Made by a program: the position numbers and the translations under genes. Positions 16,189-24,869 of a stretch of DNA of 64,000 bases are shown piece after piece; position 1 is the stretch's first letter; every line of letters begins with the position of its first letter. Source of the stretch: Actinospineispora eucalypti (GTDB lineage Bacteria > Actinomycetota > Actinomycetes > Mycobacteriales > Pseudonocardiaceae). The notes under the pieces are model-generated. The model had not been told where the DNA came from. It made no database searches and worked only from the letters and a program-made list of their open reading frames with translations. The stretch spans positions 2,108,001 through 2,172,000 of the forward strand of contig JACHMT010000001.1 of NCBI GenBank assembly GCA_014208095.1, written 5' to 3'.

Positions 16189-17594
16189 CCCCGATCCCCG
16201 GTGGTCCCGCCCGCGAGCCGCGCCTCCGGGCCGTACGGGCTCGGCAGGTCGACCTCACCCGCGCGCCAGCGTCGCGCCATCGAGCGGAGCACCACGACCG
16301 CCGCGACGGTCATCGCGGCGTAGACCAGCACGGTGACGCCGAGCAGCCACCACAGGCCTTCGCGGTCGGCGGCGGCCTGCGCCGTGCGCATGACGTCGTA
16401 GACGATCCACGGTTGGCGGCCCACCTCGGTCGCCACCCAGCCCGCTTCGAGCGCGACGACCGCCAGCGGCCCGGCCAGCGCGCAGAAGCGCAGGAACCAC
16501 GGCCAGCGGAGCGGGTCGTGGCCACGCCATCGGCCGGCCCAGAACACCAGGACGGCCAGCATCAGCAACAGCCCGACGCCGACCATGGTCTGGAACGCCC
16601 AATGCGTGGTGTTGATCGGCGGGTGGTTCTCCGGCGGGATCGTGTCGAGGCCTCGGACCGGCGCGGTGAAGGAGTTCCGGGCGATCAGCGAGCCCAGGTA
16701 GGGGATGTCGATGGCCCCGTGGACCTCGCCGTCGACCCAGATGCCGCCGATGCGCAGCGGCGACGGGCTCTCGGTCGTCTCCGCCAGCTCGAACGCGGCG
16801 AGCTTCGCCGGCTGCCGCTCGCCCAGGTTGCCGCCGAGCAGGTGCCCGACCACGGGCTGGACCAGCGCCGCGACCGTGGCGAACCGGAACGGCACGATGA
16901 ACCCGAGCCGGTGGTGCGGGTCCCGCCGGCCGCGAAGCATGCCCACCGCGTACACCCCCGACACGGCGAACCCGACGACCATGTACGCCGCGATCCACAT
17001 GTGCCCGAACTGCAGCGGCACCAGGTCGTTGAACATCGCTCGCCAGGGATCGACGTCCACCACCGCGCCGTCCACGATCCGGAACCCGGTCGGCGCGTTC
17101 ATCCAGGCGTTCACGGCGATCACGCAGAACGTGCCGACGATGCCCGCGAGCGCCATGGGCACGGCCATCAGCACGTGGCGCTTCGGCGGCATCCGACCCC
17201 AACCGTAGAGGTAGATGCCGAGGAAGATCGCCTCGATGAAGAACGACAGCCCCTCGAACGCGAACGGCAGGCCGAGCACGTCGCCGAACGTCCCCATCAG
17301 GCCGGGCCACAGCAGGCCCATCTCGAAGCTGAGCACCGTGCCGGAGACGGCGCCGATGGCGAACAGCACCGCGGACGCCTTCGCCCACCGCTGGGCCAGT
17401 CCCAGCGCCACCGGGTCCCGCCGAACGAGTCCCCGCAGGTGCATCACCAGGATCATCGCCGGGAACGCCACCCCGAAGCAGGCCAGCACGATGTGCCAAC
17501 CCAGCGACAGCGCCATCTGCTGGCGGGCCGGGAGCAGCCCAACGGGCTCGGCGACCAGGCTGCCCAGCTGCGCGACGACATCGGAAGCGCCCAC
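16185..17594 (-). CDS. cydA: Cytochrome bd oxidase subunit I (short Q-loop type)
   Basis: A 469-residue protein with about nine transmembrane helices. The heme ligand histidine is visible in LSLGWHIVLACFG near the N-terminus and conserved text follows in FAFEGLSFFIEAIFLGIYLYGW and the later RQPWIVYDVMRT. The length, shorter than E. coli CydA (522), and the compact region after the fifth helix point to the short-Q-loop, cyanide-insensitive-type branch. It lies upstream of cydB in a two-gene operon and is divergent from a small secreted-protein gene. Confidence 0.96.
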   Translation of the reverse strand: MGASDVVAQLGSLVAEPVGLLPARQQMALSLGWHIVLACFGVAFPAMILVMHLRGLVRRDPVALGLAQRWAKASAVLFAIGAVSGTVLSFEMGLLWPGLMGTFGDVLGLPFAFEGLSFFIEAIFLGIYLYGWGRMPPKRHVLMAVPMALAGIVGTFCVIAVNAWMNAPTGFRIVDGAVVDVDPWRAMFNDLVPLQFGHMWIAAYMVVGFAVSGVYAVGMLRGRRDPHHRLGFIVPFRFATVAALVQPVVGHLLGGNLGERQPAKLAAFELAETTESPSPLRIGGIWVDGEVHGAIDIPYLGSLIARNSFTAPVRGLDTIPPENHPPINTTHWAFQTMVGVGLLLMLAVLVFWAGRWRGHDPLRWPWFLRFCALAGPLAVVALEAGWVATEVGRQPWIVYDVMRTAQAAADREGLWWLLGVTVLVYAAMTVAAVVVLRSMARRWRAGEVDLPSPYGPEARLAGGTTGDRG

Positions 17595-17785
17595 AACGCG
17601 ACCCTAGGCGCTGCTCAGCCCGAGGTCACCGAGCCGCGGCTCAATTCCCCCGGGTGTGAGCCCCCGCCGCCGCCGGCCACACCGGTCGGGTGCATGAGAG
17701 TTACAGAGATACCTTCTGTCTCGTTAGTCACATCAGTCACAGAAACTTGACCGATCGGCCTTCGTGTCAGTGAGGAGCGGTACAC

Positions 17786-18010
17786 ATGGCAGCGGCAGTC
17801 TTACGGGCCTTGGTGCTCGGCGCCACCGTGCTCGGCCTGGTGGGGTTCGGCTCGGGCACCGCCATCGCCCAGGGGCTGGGCCAGGGCCAAGGCCAGGGCG
17901 GCGGCCAGACCGGTAACACCTCACAGATGCCCGGAATCGTCACCGTGTGCCCGAGCAGCGGCCCGATCGGGGGCAAGAACGGTTACCCGGTCGTCGGCGC
18001 GGCCTGCTAG
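17786..18010 (+). CDS. Small secreted protein, glycine/glutamine-rich
   Basis: A 74-residue protein. The first 28 residues form a signal peptide (VLRALVLGATVLGLVGFG) with a probable cleavage after AIA-Q. The mature part starts with a short GQ-rich repeat (QGLGQGQGQGGGQ) and ends in a compact domain with two cysteines, VCPSSGPIGGKNGYPVVGAAC, which may form one disulfide. A GAGGAG ribosome site precedes the ATG. No function is known to me. The region in front (17595-17785) carries the divergent promoters with cydA. Confidence 0.75.
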   Translation: MAAAVLRALVLGATVLGLVGFGSGTAIAQGLGQGQGQGGGQTGNTSQMPGIVTVCPSSGPIGGKNGYPVVGAAC

Positions 18011-18276
18011 CGCGGTGACCGGCGAACGGACTCGTGCGGTCTCCGGCTCAGGTGAGGCCGCGACCTCGGGTTCGCCCGGCGGCGGCTCTCGCTCGTGGCC
18101 CGACTCAGTGCTCCGTGCGGGCTGTTCCTCGGTGGAGACAAGAGATCCGGGGCTCACCGGGTAGGCTGGGTTGGTCGGTAACTTTGCCGGCCCTCAGGGC
18201 AGACCACTCGTTGAACGTTGGGCTCACCGCCCCGCCACGATCGTGTCGCCTTCTCTGAGACCTCTCAGAGGATCCT
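18011..18276. other. Leader region of the DUF1611/racemase operon with a small dyad
   Basis: No gene is supported here. CTGAGA-CC-TCTCAG (18255-18268) forms a perfect 6-bp inverted repeat just in front of the AGAGGATC ribosome site of the gene at 18277. It could be an operator or a translation-affecting hairpin. Confidence 0.45.
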
Positions 18277-19452
18277 ATGTCTTCGCTGGTCAGTGGTACC
18301 CCTTTTCTCGACGTGCCCGAACAGAGCGAGTGGATCGTTCCGGCGGCTCCGTTCGAGCTGCCTGCTGGATGCACTGCGGTCGTCTATTGCGAGGGCCAGT
18401 TCGGTGAGCAGGACGGTAAGACCGCCAACGGCCTGGTCCGACACTCGCAGAAGTACGAGATCCTCAGCGTCATCGACAGCCTGCGGGCTGGGGTCGATGC
18501 CGGGCAGTTCCTCGACGGCACGGTGAACGGCATCCCGGTGCTGGCGTCGCTCGCCGAGTCCATCGCGCACGCCGGGCGGGTACCCGACTATCTGATCTGC
18601 GGGTTGGCGCCGGCCGACGGCTTGCTGTCGGACGCCCAGCGGGTGGTGCTGCTGGAGGGCATCGCGCGCGGAATGCACATCATCAACGGCCTGCACGAGT
18701 TCCTCAACGACGACGCCGAGTTCGTCGCCGAGGCCGTGATCGCCAGGGTCACCATCACCGATGTGCGCCGGCCGAAGGCCAAACGCGAGCTGCATCTATT
18801 CCGCGGCCGCATCTTCGACGTGACGTGTCCCAGGATCGCGGTCCTGGGTACGGACGGGGCAATCGGGAAGCGCACCACCGCCACCTTGCTGGTCGAGGCG
18901 CTGAACGCGCGCGGCATCAGAGCGGTCATGGTCGGCACCGGTCAGACCACCTTGATCCAGGGAGGGAAATACGGCGTCGCGTTGGATGCGCTGGTGCCCC
19001 AGTTCTGCTCGGGCGAGGTCGAGCACCAGGTCGTCGCCGCGTTCGAGGGTGAGGACCCTGATGTAATTGTGGTCGAGGGCCAGGGCGCGCTCAGCCACCC
19101 CGCATACCTGACCTCCGCGCACATCGTGCGGGGCAGCCGCCCGGCCGGTGTAATCGTCCAGCACGCGCCGAAGCGCCAGATGCTCGGTGACTTCCCGATG
19201 ATGCCGATGCCGACCGCGGCCAGCGAGATCGCGCTGATCGAGGCGTTCGCCGACACCCGGGTCATCGGGGTCACGATCAACCACGAGCAGATGACCGAGG
19301 ACGAGCTGGCTGACTCGATCGCCGAGCACCGCTCGCAACTCGGCCTTCCGGTCACCGACCCCCTGACACGACCCTTGTCGGACCTGGTCGACATGGTGCT
19401 GGCGGCCTTCCCCGCGCTCGCGGCGGTGGCCGACACAACCACCCCGGTGTGA
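18277..19452 (+). CDS. DUF1611-family enzyme (DgcN-like)
   Basis: A 391-residue protein of the DUF1611 family. An N-terminal domain (residues about 30-180) carries TVNGIPVLASLAESIAHAG and GLHEFLNDD. The C-terminal P-loop-like domain begins at CPRIAVLGTDGAIGKRTTA (GTDxxxGKxTT) and continues with VEGQGALSHPAY and DFPMMPMP. A described member, DgcN, acts with the racemase DgcA in D-glutamate breakdown as an N-acetyltransferase; transfer of that role here is inference. Its stop codon overlaps the GTG start of the next gene, so the two products are probably made in fixed ratio. Confidence 0.85.
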   Translation: MSSLVSGTPFLDVPEQSEWIVPAAPFELPAGCTAVVYCEGQFGEQDGKTANGLVRHSQKYEILSVIDSLRAGVDAGQFLDGTVNGIPVLASLAESIAHAGRVPDYLICGLAPADGLLSDAQRVVLLEGIARGMHIINGLHEFLNDDAEFVAEAVIARVTITDVRRPKAKRELHLFRGRIFDVTCPRIAVLGTDGAIGKRTTATLLVEALNARGIRAVMVGTGQTTLIQGGKYGVALDALVPQFCSGEVEHQVVAAFEGEDPDVIVVEGQGALSHPAYLTSAHIVRGSRPAGVIVQHAPKRQMLGDFPMMPMPTAASEIALIEAFADTRVIGVTINHEQMTEDELADSIAEHRSQLGLPVTDPLTRPLSDLVDMVLAAFPALAAVADTTTPV

Positions 19453-20618
19453 CCGCGCTACGTCTCGCAACCGATCTCGACAAGGTCGAGCACAACACAC
19501 GGGTCCTGGTTGATCGACTGGCCGCCACGGGTATCCGGGTCACCGGGATCACCAAGGCGGTGTTGGGCTCGCCCGAAGTCGCGGCGGCGATGCTGCGCGG
19601 CGGCGCGTGCGGCCTCGGTGATTCCCGTGTGCCGAACCTGGCTCGGCTGGCCAGCCACGACCGGTCACCGTTACGCACGTTGATCCGTTCACCCATGCTC
19701 AGCCAGGCGGGACGGGTCGTCGCCGTTGCCGATGTCAGTCTGAACACCGAGGCCGCCGTGCTGGCGGCGCTCGATCGTGCCGCGTCGCGCCAGAAACGCA
19801 CGCACGGCGTCGTGCTCATGATCGAGCTGGGTGACCTACGCGAAGGCATCGCGCTCGACGACACCCCGCAAGCCGTGCGCACCGTCCTCGGCCACTCCTG
19901 CCTGCGGCTCGTCGGGCTTGGCGCCAACCTCGCATGCCAGAACGGTGTCGTGCCCGACGACGAGAACATGGGCGCCCTCACCGGGCTCGTGGAGAACATC
20001 GAGGCACTTCACGGGATCTGTCTCGACGTCGTCTCCGGCGGCAACTCGGCCAACCTGAGCTGGGCTCTCCACACCCACGACGTCGGCCGGATCGACGAGC
20101 TCCGACTCGGTGAAGCCATCCTTCTCGGCGTCGACCCGCTGGACCGAACACCGATCCCCGGCCTGCACACCGACGCCTTCACACTGACCGCCGAGGTCAT
20201 CGAGGTCGCCATCAAACCGGCCCAGCCCTGGGGAGATCGTGCTCAGGCCGCCTTCGGTGAGGCGCCGGTCCGCACCAGCGGCGGCACGGTACACCAAGCA
20301 ATCCTGGCGGTCGGTCGCCAAGACGTGGACCCGGCCGGCTTGCGCCCACCGCCGGGCATCACCCTGCTCGGAATGAGCAGCGACCACCTGGTGGTCGACC
20401 ACGGCGATCACCGCGTCGCCGTCGGCGACGAGATCGGCTTCGGGGTCGCCTACAGCGCACTCCTGCGGGCCATGACCTCGCCCTACGTCACCAAGATCGG
20501 GCACCGTCGCCCCGCCACCCCGAAGGCGACTCACGTGCCGACACCGCCCCAGGGGCCGACCCGCCGCCCGGTACCCGACATCGAAGTTGGAGGGGACGCT
20601 CCCGCACACGCCCAGTAG
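19449..20618 (+). CDS. PLP-dependent alanine/ornithine racemase-like enzyme (fold type III)
   Basis: A 389-residue enzyme with an alanine-racemase N-terminal barrel. The PLP lysine is in RVTGITKAVLGSPEVA near residue 37. The barrel continues through GLGDSRVPNLARL and VSGGNSANLSWA, the glycine-rich phosphate cradle, and RLGEAILLGVDP. The C-terminal part contains AVGRQDVD and DHLVVDHGDHRVAVGDEIGFG, as in YhfX/ornithine-racemase relatives. A Pro/Thr/Arg-rich tail of about 35 residues is unusual. GTG 19449 overlaps the DUF1611 stop. The likely role is interconversion of a D/L amino acid handled by its partner. Confidence 0.85.
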   Translation: MTALRLATDLDKVEHNTRVLVDRLAATGIRVTGITKAVLGSPEVAAAMLRGGACGLGDSRVPNLARLASHDRSPLRTLIRSPMLSQAGRVVAVADVSLNTEAAVLAALDRAASRQKRTHGVVLMIELGDLREGIALDDTPQAVRTVLGHSCLRLVGLGANLACQNGVVPDDENMGALTGLVENIEALHGICLDVVSGGNSANLSWALHTHDVGRIDELRLGEAILLGVDPLDRTPIPGLHTDAFTLTAEVIEVAIKPAQPWGDRAQAAFGEAPVRTSGGTVHQAILAVGRQDVDPAGLRPPPGITLLGMSSDHLVVDHGDHRVAVGDEIGFGVAYSALLRAMTSPYVTKIGHRRPATPKATHVPTPPQGPTRRPVPDIEVGGDAPAHAQ

Positions 20619-20833
20619 CCCCACCACGAGATCACCGCGCACCGCTCATCCATCTCCCGCGGACGGCGGATGCAACCGCCCGGCGGCGGTGCGTCGAAAG
20701 AATCTCGAGCCCGGGTCGTCGGTGTAGTGTTGGCGTGACCGGGAGCATCTCGTGTGTGGGTGGTCAAGCCTGCTCCGTCCCCGGGGAAAGCCCAGGCCGG
20801 GCGGATTTTCCGTCCGGGGACGGGAACACCGGC

Positions 20834-21382
20834 ATGACGTCGGCCACCAGCACACAGATCACCACTTCGCGGGCCACGCTCGTCGAACCTGTCGGCGAGC
20901 GGCCGCGGTTCAGGCTCAAACCGCAGGGACCGACAACCGGTTTCGTTGATGGGGCGTGGTGGCCCCGCTCGCGTGATCTGGCGGCCGAGTTGCCGGCGCT
21001 GCTCGCGGTGCTCATGGTTCGGATGGGCCGTATCGAGCGGGTCAGCTACAACCTGACCACCTGGGCTCCGACCGTGCGCAAGATCCACGTCGGTGGTGTG
21101 GTCGTGCGCCTGGCCGGATACCGATCCCAGCACCCAGACACGGTGGACGTGCTCAGCGCTCGTCATCTGACCACGCTGCTGGTGGTGCCCGATCAGACCG
21201 CTCCCGAAACGGCGCACCGCATCTTGATGACGGCAGCACATCGAGGCAACACCGACCGGATCCCCGACCTACTGGCCTGCGCCTCGCCCTCACCGTCATC
21301 CGCGCGGGCGCCCGACGGTGAGCAGGAAGCAGCCCTGTGGCGTTGGGAGCGAGACGGCGGGTCCACCCGTGTTGGGGAATAG
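20834..21382 (+). CDS. DUF5994-family protein
   Basis: A 182-residue protein of the actinobacterial DUF5994 type. The signature RFRLKPQGPTTGFVDGAWWP followed by SRDLAAELPALL is the family core, then RIERVSYNLTTWAP and the HLTTLLVVP strand. The function is unknown. The C-terminal 50 residues are low-complexity and include an E-rich stretch. The frame is open from 20735, but the domain and the ATG at 20834 support the shorter form. It stands alone, about 215 bases after the racemase gene. Confidence 0.8.
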   Translation: MTSATSTQITTSRATLVEPVGERPRFRLKPQGPTTGFVDGAWWPRSRDLAAELPALLAVLMVRMGRIERVSYNLTTWAPTVRKIHVGGVVVRLAGYRSQHPDTVDVLSARHLTTLLVVPDQTAPETAHRILMTAAHRGNTDRIPDLLACASPSPSSARAPDGEQEAALWRWERDGGSTRVGE

Positions 21383-21554
21383 CTGCCGGCCAGCACAGAC
21401 ACACGTTGACGCGGCACTCGGAGCTCACCGGGCCGGCGGCGCACAAGCTCGCGTGCATGTCTTGCACGCCCTGGACCACATTCCTGAGAACGTGCGCCGA
21501 TAGACGACAACGCGGATACCGACCGGGCGCCGGTCAGAACGGGCGGCAACAGCG

Positions 21555-21767
21555 GTGATATCTCACACCGAACAATGCGGTCGATGCGGCCGAGTTGTGG
21601 ACCCCGACTCGGCCGAGTACGCCCGCTGGGAGACCTACGAGGATGAGACGGCCGTGTGCCCCGGGTGCCTCACACCGTCCGACCGGCAGGATGGCGAGAG
21701 CGCTCTGCTGACCGAAGGCGCGAACGACGCAATTCTTCGTGACCTCGACCCGGACACCGAGAACTAA
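21555..21767 (+). CDS. Small zinc-ribbon-like protein
   Basis: A 70-residue acidic protein. C8-GRC11 and C35-PGC38 form two CxxC knuckles 23 residues apart, as in a rubredoxin-like zinc ribbon. The C-terminal half is acidic with no further motif. No family is recognised. It is followed by a long gene-poor stretch, and a clear ribosome site is lacking, so it may belong to accessory DNA. Confidence 0.6.
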   Translation: MISHTEQCGRCGRVVDPDSAEYARWETYEDETAVCPGCLTPSDRQDGESALLTEGANDAILRDLDPDTEN

Positions 21768-22657
21768 CTGGCCCGAAAGCTGATACGCCGGAGGACATCG
21801 AAGCGGCCCCGCTCGTTCGGGGGACCGAGCTTCAGACGGGCTGAAAGGATTTCGGACGACCAATTCCGAGTTGCCCAGTTATGTGATCGACAAAATTCTG
21901 GAAGATTTGCTCACAATTCTATATTCTACCGTAAGCCCTTGCGTGGGCCGGTCTTAGTGGAGTACACAGAAAAGGAACTTCGACGACCTTAGGTCTGACC
22001 AGCAGAGAAGATCAGCCCCCTCGCCGACGTTTCGTACGGATTTGCGGGTACCCACGTCCACGTAAAGCCGCGACAGGCTAAGCGCTGTCAGGCCTGCGTT
22101 GAGGCGACGATGATGTCCCTCAACACCGAGGCCACCAATACAGCGCACAAACGGCGCCTGGTAACTCGCTCACCGCACGCTGTGGCCAGCATCTCCACAT
22201 TGGAGATGCTGGCCGCTTCCGTTCCACTCAGGCAGCGCGCGAGTGGCCCCGTTGACAGCTTTTCGAGACCAGGCCACCGACGAGAACGAACCCCGGCGTG
22301 CATCGACAGTAGGCCCGTTCGGCCCGCCGGAGGTCGAACAGCTCCCCCCGGGTACCGGGGATCACCCTGGCACCAGCGGGAGTGCTCGTCTCCTTCACTG
22401 ACCCCGAGCCGGACAGGAAAGCCCACATCGACACCGGGGCCGCAGAGCACCGCAGACAGCCCGTCACGGCCGTATCCGACACCACGGTCTCCCCGGCAGT
22501 CGTGTCCCTCGGCCATGCCGACCACCGCGCTACCGCCGCCGCCCGCTGGGGTCTCGGGCGGAGGCCTTCGCGGCCTGTGCCGCGGCCCGGCGACAAGGGG
22601 CGGAGGTCGGCGGCGCCGGGTGCCGATGGCGGTGTGGCGCCGCCGACCAGATAGGGC
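21768..22657. other. 890-bp gene-poor stretch, partly AT-rich
   Basis: No gene is supported on either strand. Bases about 21880-21960 are clearly AT-richer than the surroundings (ACAAAATTCTGG, CTATATTCTACC), a sign of acquired DNA. A strong hairpin occurs at 22184-22214. The 22.3-22.6 kb part has coding-like GC bias in several frames but nothing recognisable, so it may be a degraded gene. Confidence 0.5.
22184..22214. repeat. Perfect 14-bp hairpin
   Basis: GGCCAGCATCTCCA, loop CAT, TGGAGATGCTGGCC. Both arms match exactly. There is no T-run on either side, so it is not a classical intrinsic terminator. It stands about 440 bases from the oxc stop codon. Confidence 0.7.
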
Positions 22658-24379
22658 TCACTGCTTCGCGTTGAGGCCCTTCGGGTTGAGATGCTTGATG
22701 TTGCCGGACTCGGTGCCGTCAGCCGGGTCGATGATGCAGTCGATCAGCGCGGGCTTGCCCTCCGCGAGCGCCTTCCGCAGCATCTCGCCGACCTGATCGG
22801 GAGTCGTGGCCTGGTAGCCCGTGCCGCCGAAGGCCTGCATGAGGATGTCGTGCCGCGCACTCAGGTACGTCGGCGCCGGGTCGCCCGACGGCGAGGCGTC
22901 ATCACCGCGGTACACGCCGCTGTTGTTGAGCACCATCGTGATCACCGGCAGGTCGTAGCGGGTGATGACCTCGGCCTCCATGCCGGAGAAACCGAACGCC
23001 GAGTCGCCTTCGATGGCGATCACCGGCTGCCCGGTCTCCACCGCGGCCGCGATGGCGTAGCCCATGCCGATGCCCATCACCCCCCAGGTGCCGGAGTCCA
23101 GCCGGTGCCGCGGCACGGACATCGGGATGGTGTTGCGCGTGAGATCAAGGGCGTTGGCACCCTCGTTCACCAGGTACACGTCCGGGTGCTCGGCGATCAC
23201 GTCGCGGATGGCCTGGAGCGCGCCCAGGAACGTCATCGGCTGCGCGGTCTTCGCCGCCTCCAGCCGCTTGGCCATCTTTGCCACGTTCGCCGCGGACCTC
23301 TCGCCCAGCGACTCCCGCCACCCGGAAGGTGCCGCGATCTGCCCGGGTTTCGTCCGCTCCACCAGCGCGTCCATCACCGAGCCGATGTCGCCGACCAGCG
23401 GGGCGGCGATCGGCTGGTTGGAGTCCATCTCGTTCGCCGCGATGTCGACCTGGATGAACTTCGCGTCCGGACTCCACTGCGGCGCGTCCCCGTGCCCCAG
23501 TAGCCAGTTCAGCCGCGCGCCGACCAGCAGCACGACGTCCGCCTGCTTCAACGCCAGCGACCGCGCGGTGGACGCCGACTGCGGATGATCGTCCGGCAGC
23601 AGCCCCTTGGCCATCGACATGGGCACGTACGGGATGCCGCTCGACTCCACGAACCGCCGGATCGCGTCGTCGGCCCGCGCGTACGCCGCGCCCTTCCCGA
23701 GCACGATCAGCGGGCGCTGGGCGTCCGCCAGCAGCGCGATGGCCCGGTCGACGGCCGCCGCGTCGGGTATCTGCTTCGGCGCCGGGTCCACGACCTCCCA
23801 GAGGGACTTCTCGCCTTTGCCCTTGTCCATGATCTCGCCCAGCACCGCCGCCGGGATGTCCAGGTACACCCCACCTGGCCGGCCGCTCACTGCCGTACGG
23901 ATCGCCCGCGCGATGCCCCGTCCGATGTCCTCCGCCCTCGACACCCGGTACGCCGCCTTGCAGAGCTGCTTGGCGACCGCCAGCTGGTCCATCTCCTCGT
24001 AGTCACCGCGCTGCAGGTCCACGATGTGCCGCTCACTGGAGCCGGAGATCTGGACCATCGGGAAACAGTTGGTGGTGGCGTTCGCCAGGCCGACCAGGCC
24101 GTTGAGAAACCCCGGCGCGGAGACCGTCAGGCAGATCCCCGCCCTCTGCGTCAGGAACCCGGCCGCCGCGGCCGCATGCGCCGCGTCGCTCTCGTGCCGG
24201 AACCCGATGTAGCGGATCCCGGACGCCTGTGCCAGGCGCGCCAGGTCCGTGATCGGGATGCCAACGACACCGTAGATCGTCTCGACCCTGTTCAGCTTCA
24301 GCGCGTCGACGACCAGGTGAATCCCGTCCGTCAGGGCAGGCGTGTCGCCGCCTCCTGCTTCCGCGAACGTGTCCGTCAT
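22658..24379 (-). CDS. oxc: Oxalyl-CoA decarboxylase
   Basis: A 573-residue thiamine-diphosphate enzyme that converts oxalyl-CoA to formyl-CoA and CO2. It reads closely like the Oxalobacter enzyme: DGIHLVVDALKLN at the start, YGVVGIPITDLARL, LTVSAPGFLNGL, VDLQRGDYEEMDQL, GKGAAYARADD, SNQPIAAPLVGDI and RLDSGTWGVMGIGMGYAIAA. The ThDP motif EGDSAFGFSGMEAE ... NNSG lies near residue 465. ATG 24379 follows GGAGGA. No formyl-CoA transferase (frc) gene is adjacent, so oxalate activation must be encoded elsewhere. An imperfect dyad TGTATGCAGTACA (24444-24456) stands upstream and may be a GntR-type operator. Confidence 0.95.
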   Translation of the reverse strand: MTDTFAEAGGGDTPALTDGIHLVVDALKLNRVETIYGVVGIPITDLARLAQASGIRYIGFRHESDAAHAAAAAGFLTQRAGICLTVSAPGFLNGLVGLANATTNCFPMVQISGSSERHIVDLQRGDYEEMDQLAVAKQLCKAAYRVSRAEDIGRGIARAIRTAVSGRPGGVYLDIPAAVLGEIMDKGKGEKSLWEVVDPAPKQIPDAAAVDRAIALLADAQRPLIVLGKGAAYARADDAIRRFVESSGIPYVPMSMAKGLLPDDHPQSASTARSLALKQADVVLLVGARLNWLLGHGDAPQWSPDAKFIQVDIAANEMDSNQPIAAPLVGDIGSVMDALVERTKPGQIAAPSGWRESLGERSAANVAKMAKRLEAAKTAQPMTFLGALQAIRDVIAEHPDVYLVNEGANALDLTRNTIPMSVPRHRLDSGTWGVMGIGMGYAIAAAVETGQPVIAIEGDSAFGFSGMEAEVITRYDLPVITMVLNNSGVYRGDDASPSGDPAPTYLSARHDILMQAFGGTGYQATTPDQVGEMLRKALAEGKPALIDCIIDPADGTESGNIKHLNPKGLNAKQ

Positions 24380-24500
24380 GGTTCGGGTCCTCCCTGGATG
24401 TGCGTTGGCTCTCTGGTGCACTGCGACCTCATCTGGCGTCTATTGTATGCAGTACACCGCCGCAGTTGTGCGTCCCATGGGAGAGGTGTCCGGCACACCA

Positions 24501-24626
24501 GCGATCCGATTCCGGCGGCTGACCGAGTTGGCGGGGGTGCGGCGCTGCCGGATGCACGATCCGCGGCACCTGGCGGCGTCACTGCAACTGGCCACGGAAG
24601 CGGCCGCCTGGACGGCGCCAGGATGA
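24501..24626 (+). pseudogene. Tyrosine-integrase C-terminal fragment (copy A)
   Basis: The text IRFRRLTELAGVRRCRMHDPRH is the start of the tyrosine-recombinase catalytic block around the HxxR motif; the usual HDLRH has become HDPRH. The fragment stops after about 37 recognisable residues, before the tyrosine. About 100 bases are roughly 93% identical to the fragment at 52201-52303. It lies in the 490-bp interval between oxc and the MntP-like gene, which otherwise contains no supported gene. Confidence 0.7.
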
Positions 24627-24869
24627 CCAGTGGTACGCCTTCGGCGACGAAGCCGGCGCCAGATGCGCCCCTAGCATGCCAGCCATGAGCGGCTCGGCGC
24701 TGGACCACATCACAGCCGCGTGCCCGGTGGGCGGCACCTGCGAGCGGCCACGATCGGCGAACGAACGGTATCTGATCTCCAACTAGCGGCGACCCTTGAT
24801 GGCGGAAACAATCCCAACGTAAACTATGCGACCACACAATTCCCGAGCTAGTCGCGCAAATCCACTAGT

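Noticed and set aside
16413..17750. Long open frame antisense to cydA
   Set aside because: It is composed of His/Arg/Gln/Asp-rich text typical of the reverse frame of a GC3-saturated gene; cydA is certain.
20775..20823. CCGTCCCC/GGGGACGG repeats in the DUF5994 leader looked like a CRISPR repeat unit
   Set aside because: There is only one inverted pair, no regular spacer-repeat spacing and no cas gene in the window; it is a leader hairpin at most.
24780..24792. CTAGCGGCG matches part of the tRNA-Lys gene and suggested an attL/attR pair with copy A of the integrase
   Set aside because: The match is nine bases, belongs to the 5' end of the tRNA and is expected by chance in this composition; integrases normally duplicate the 3' end.
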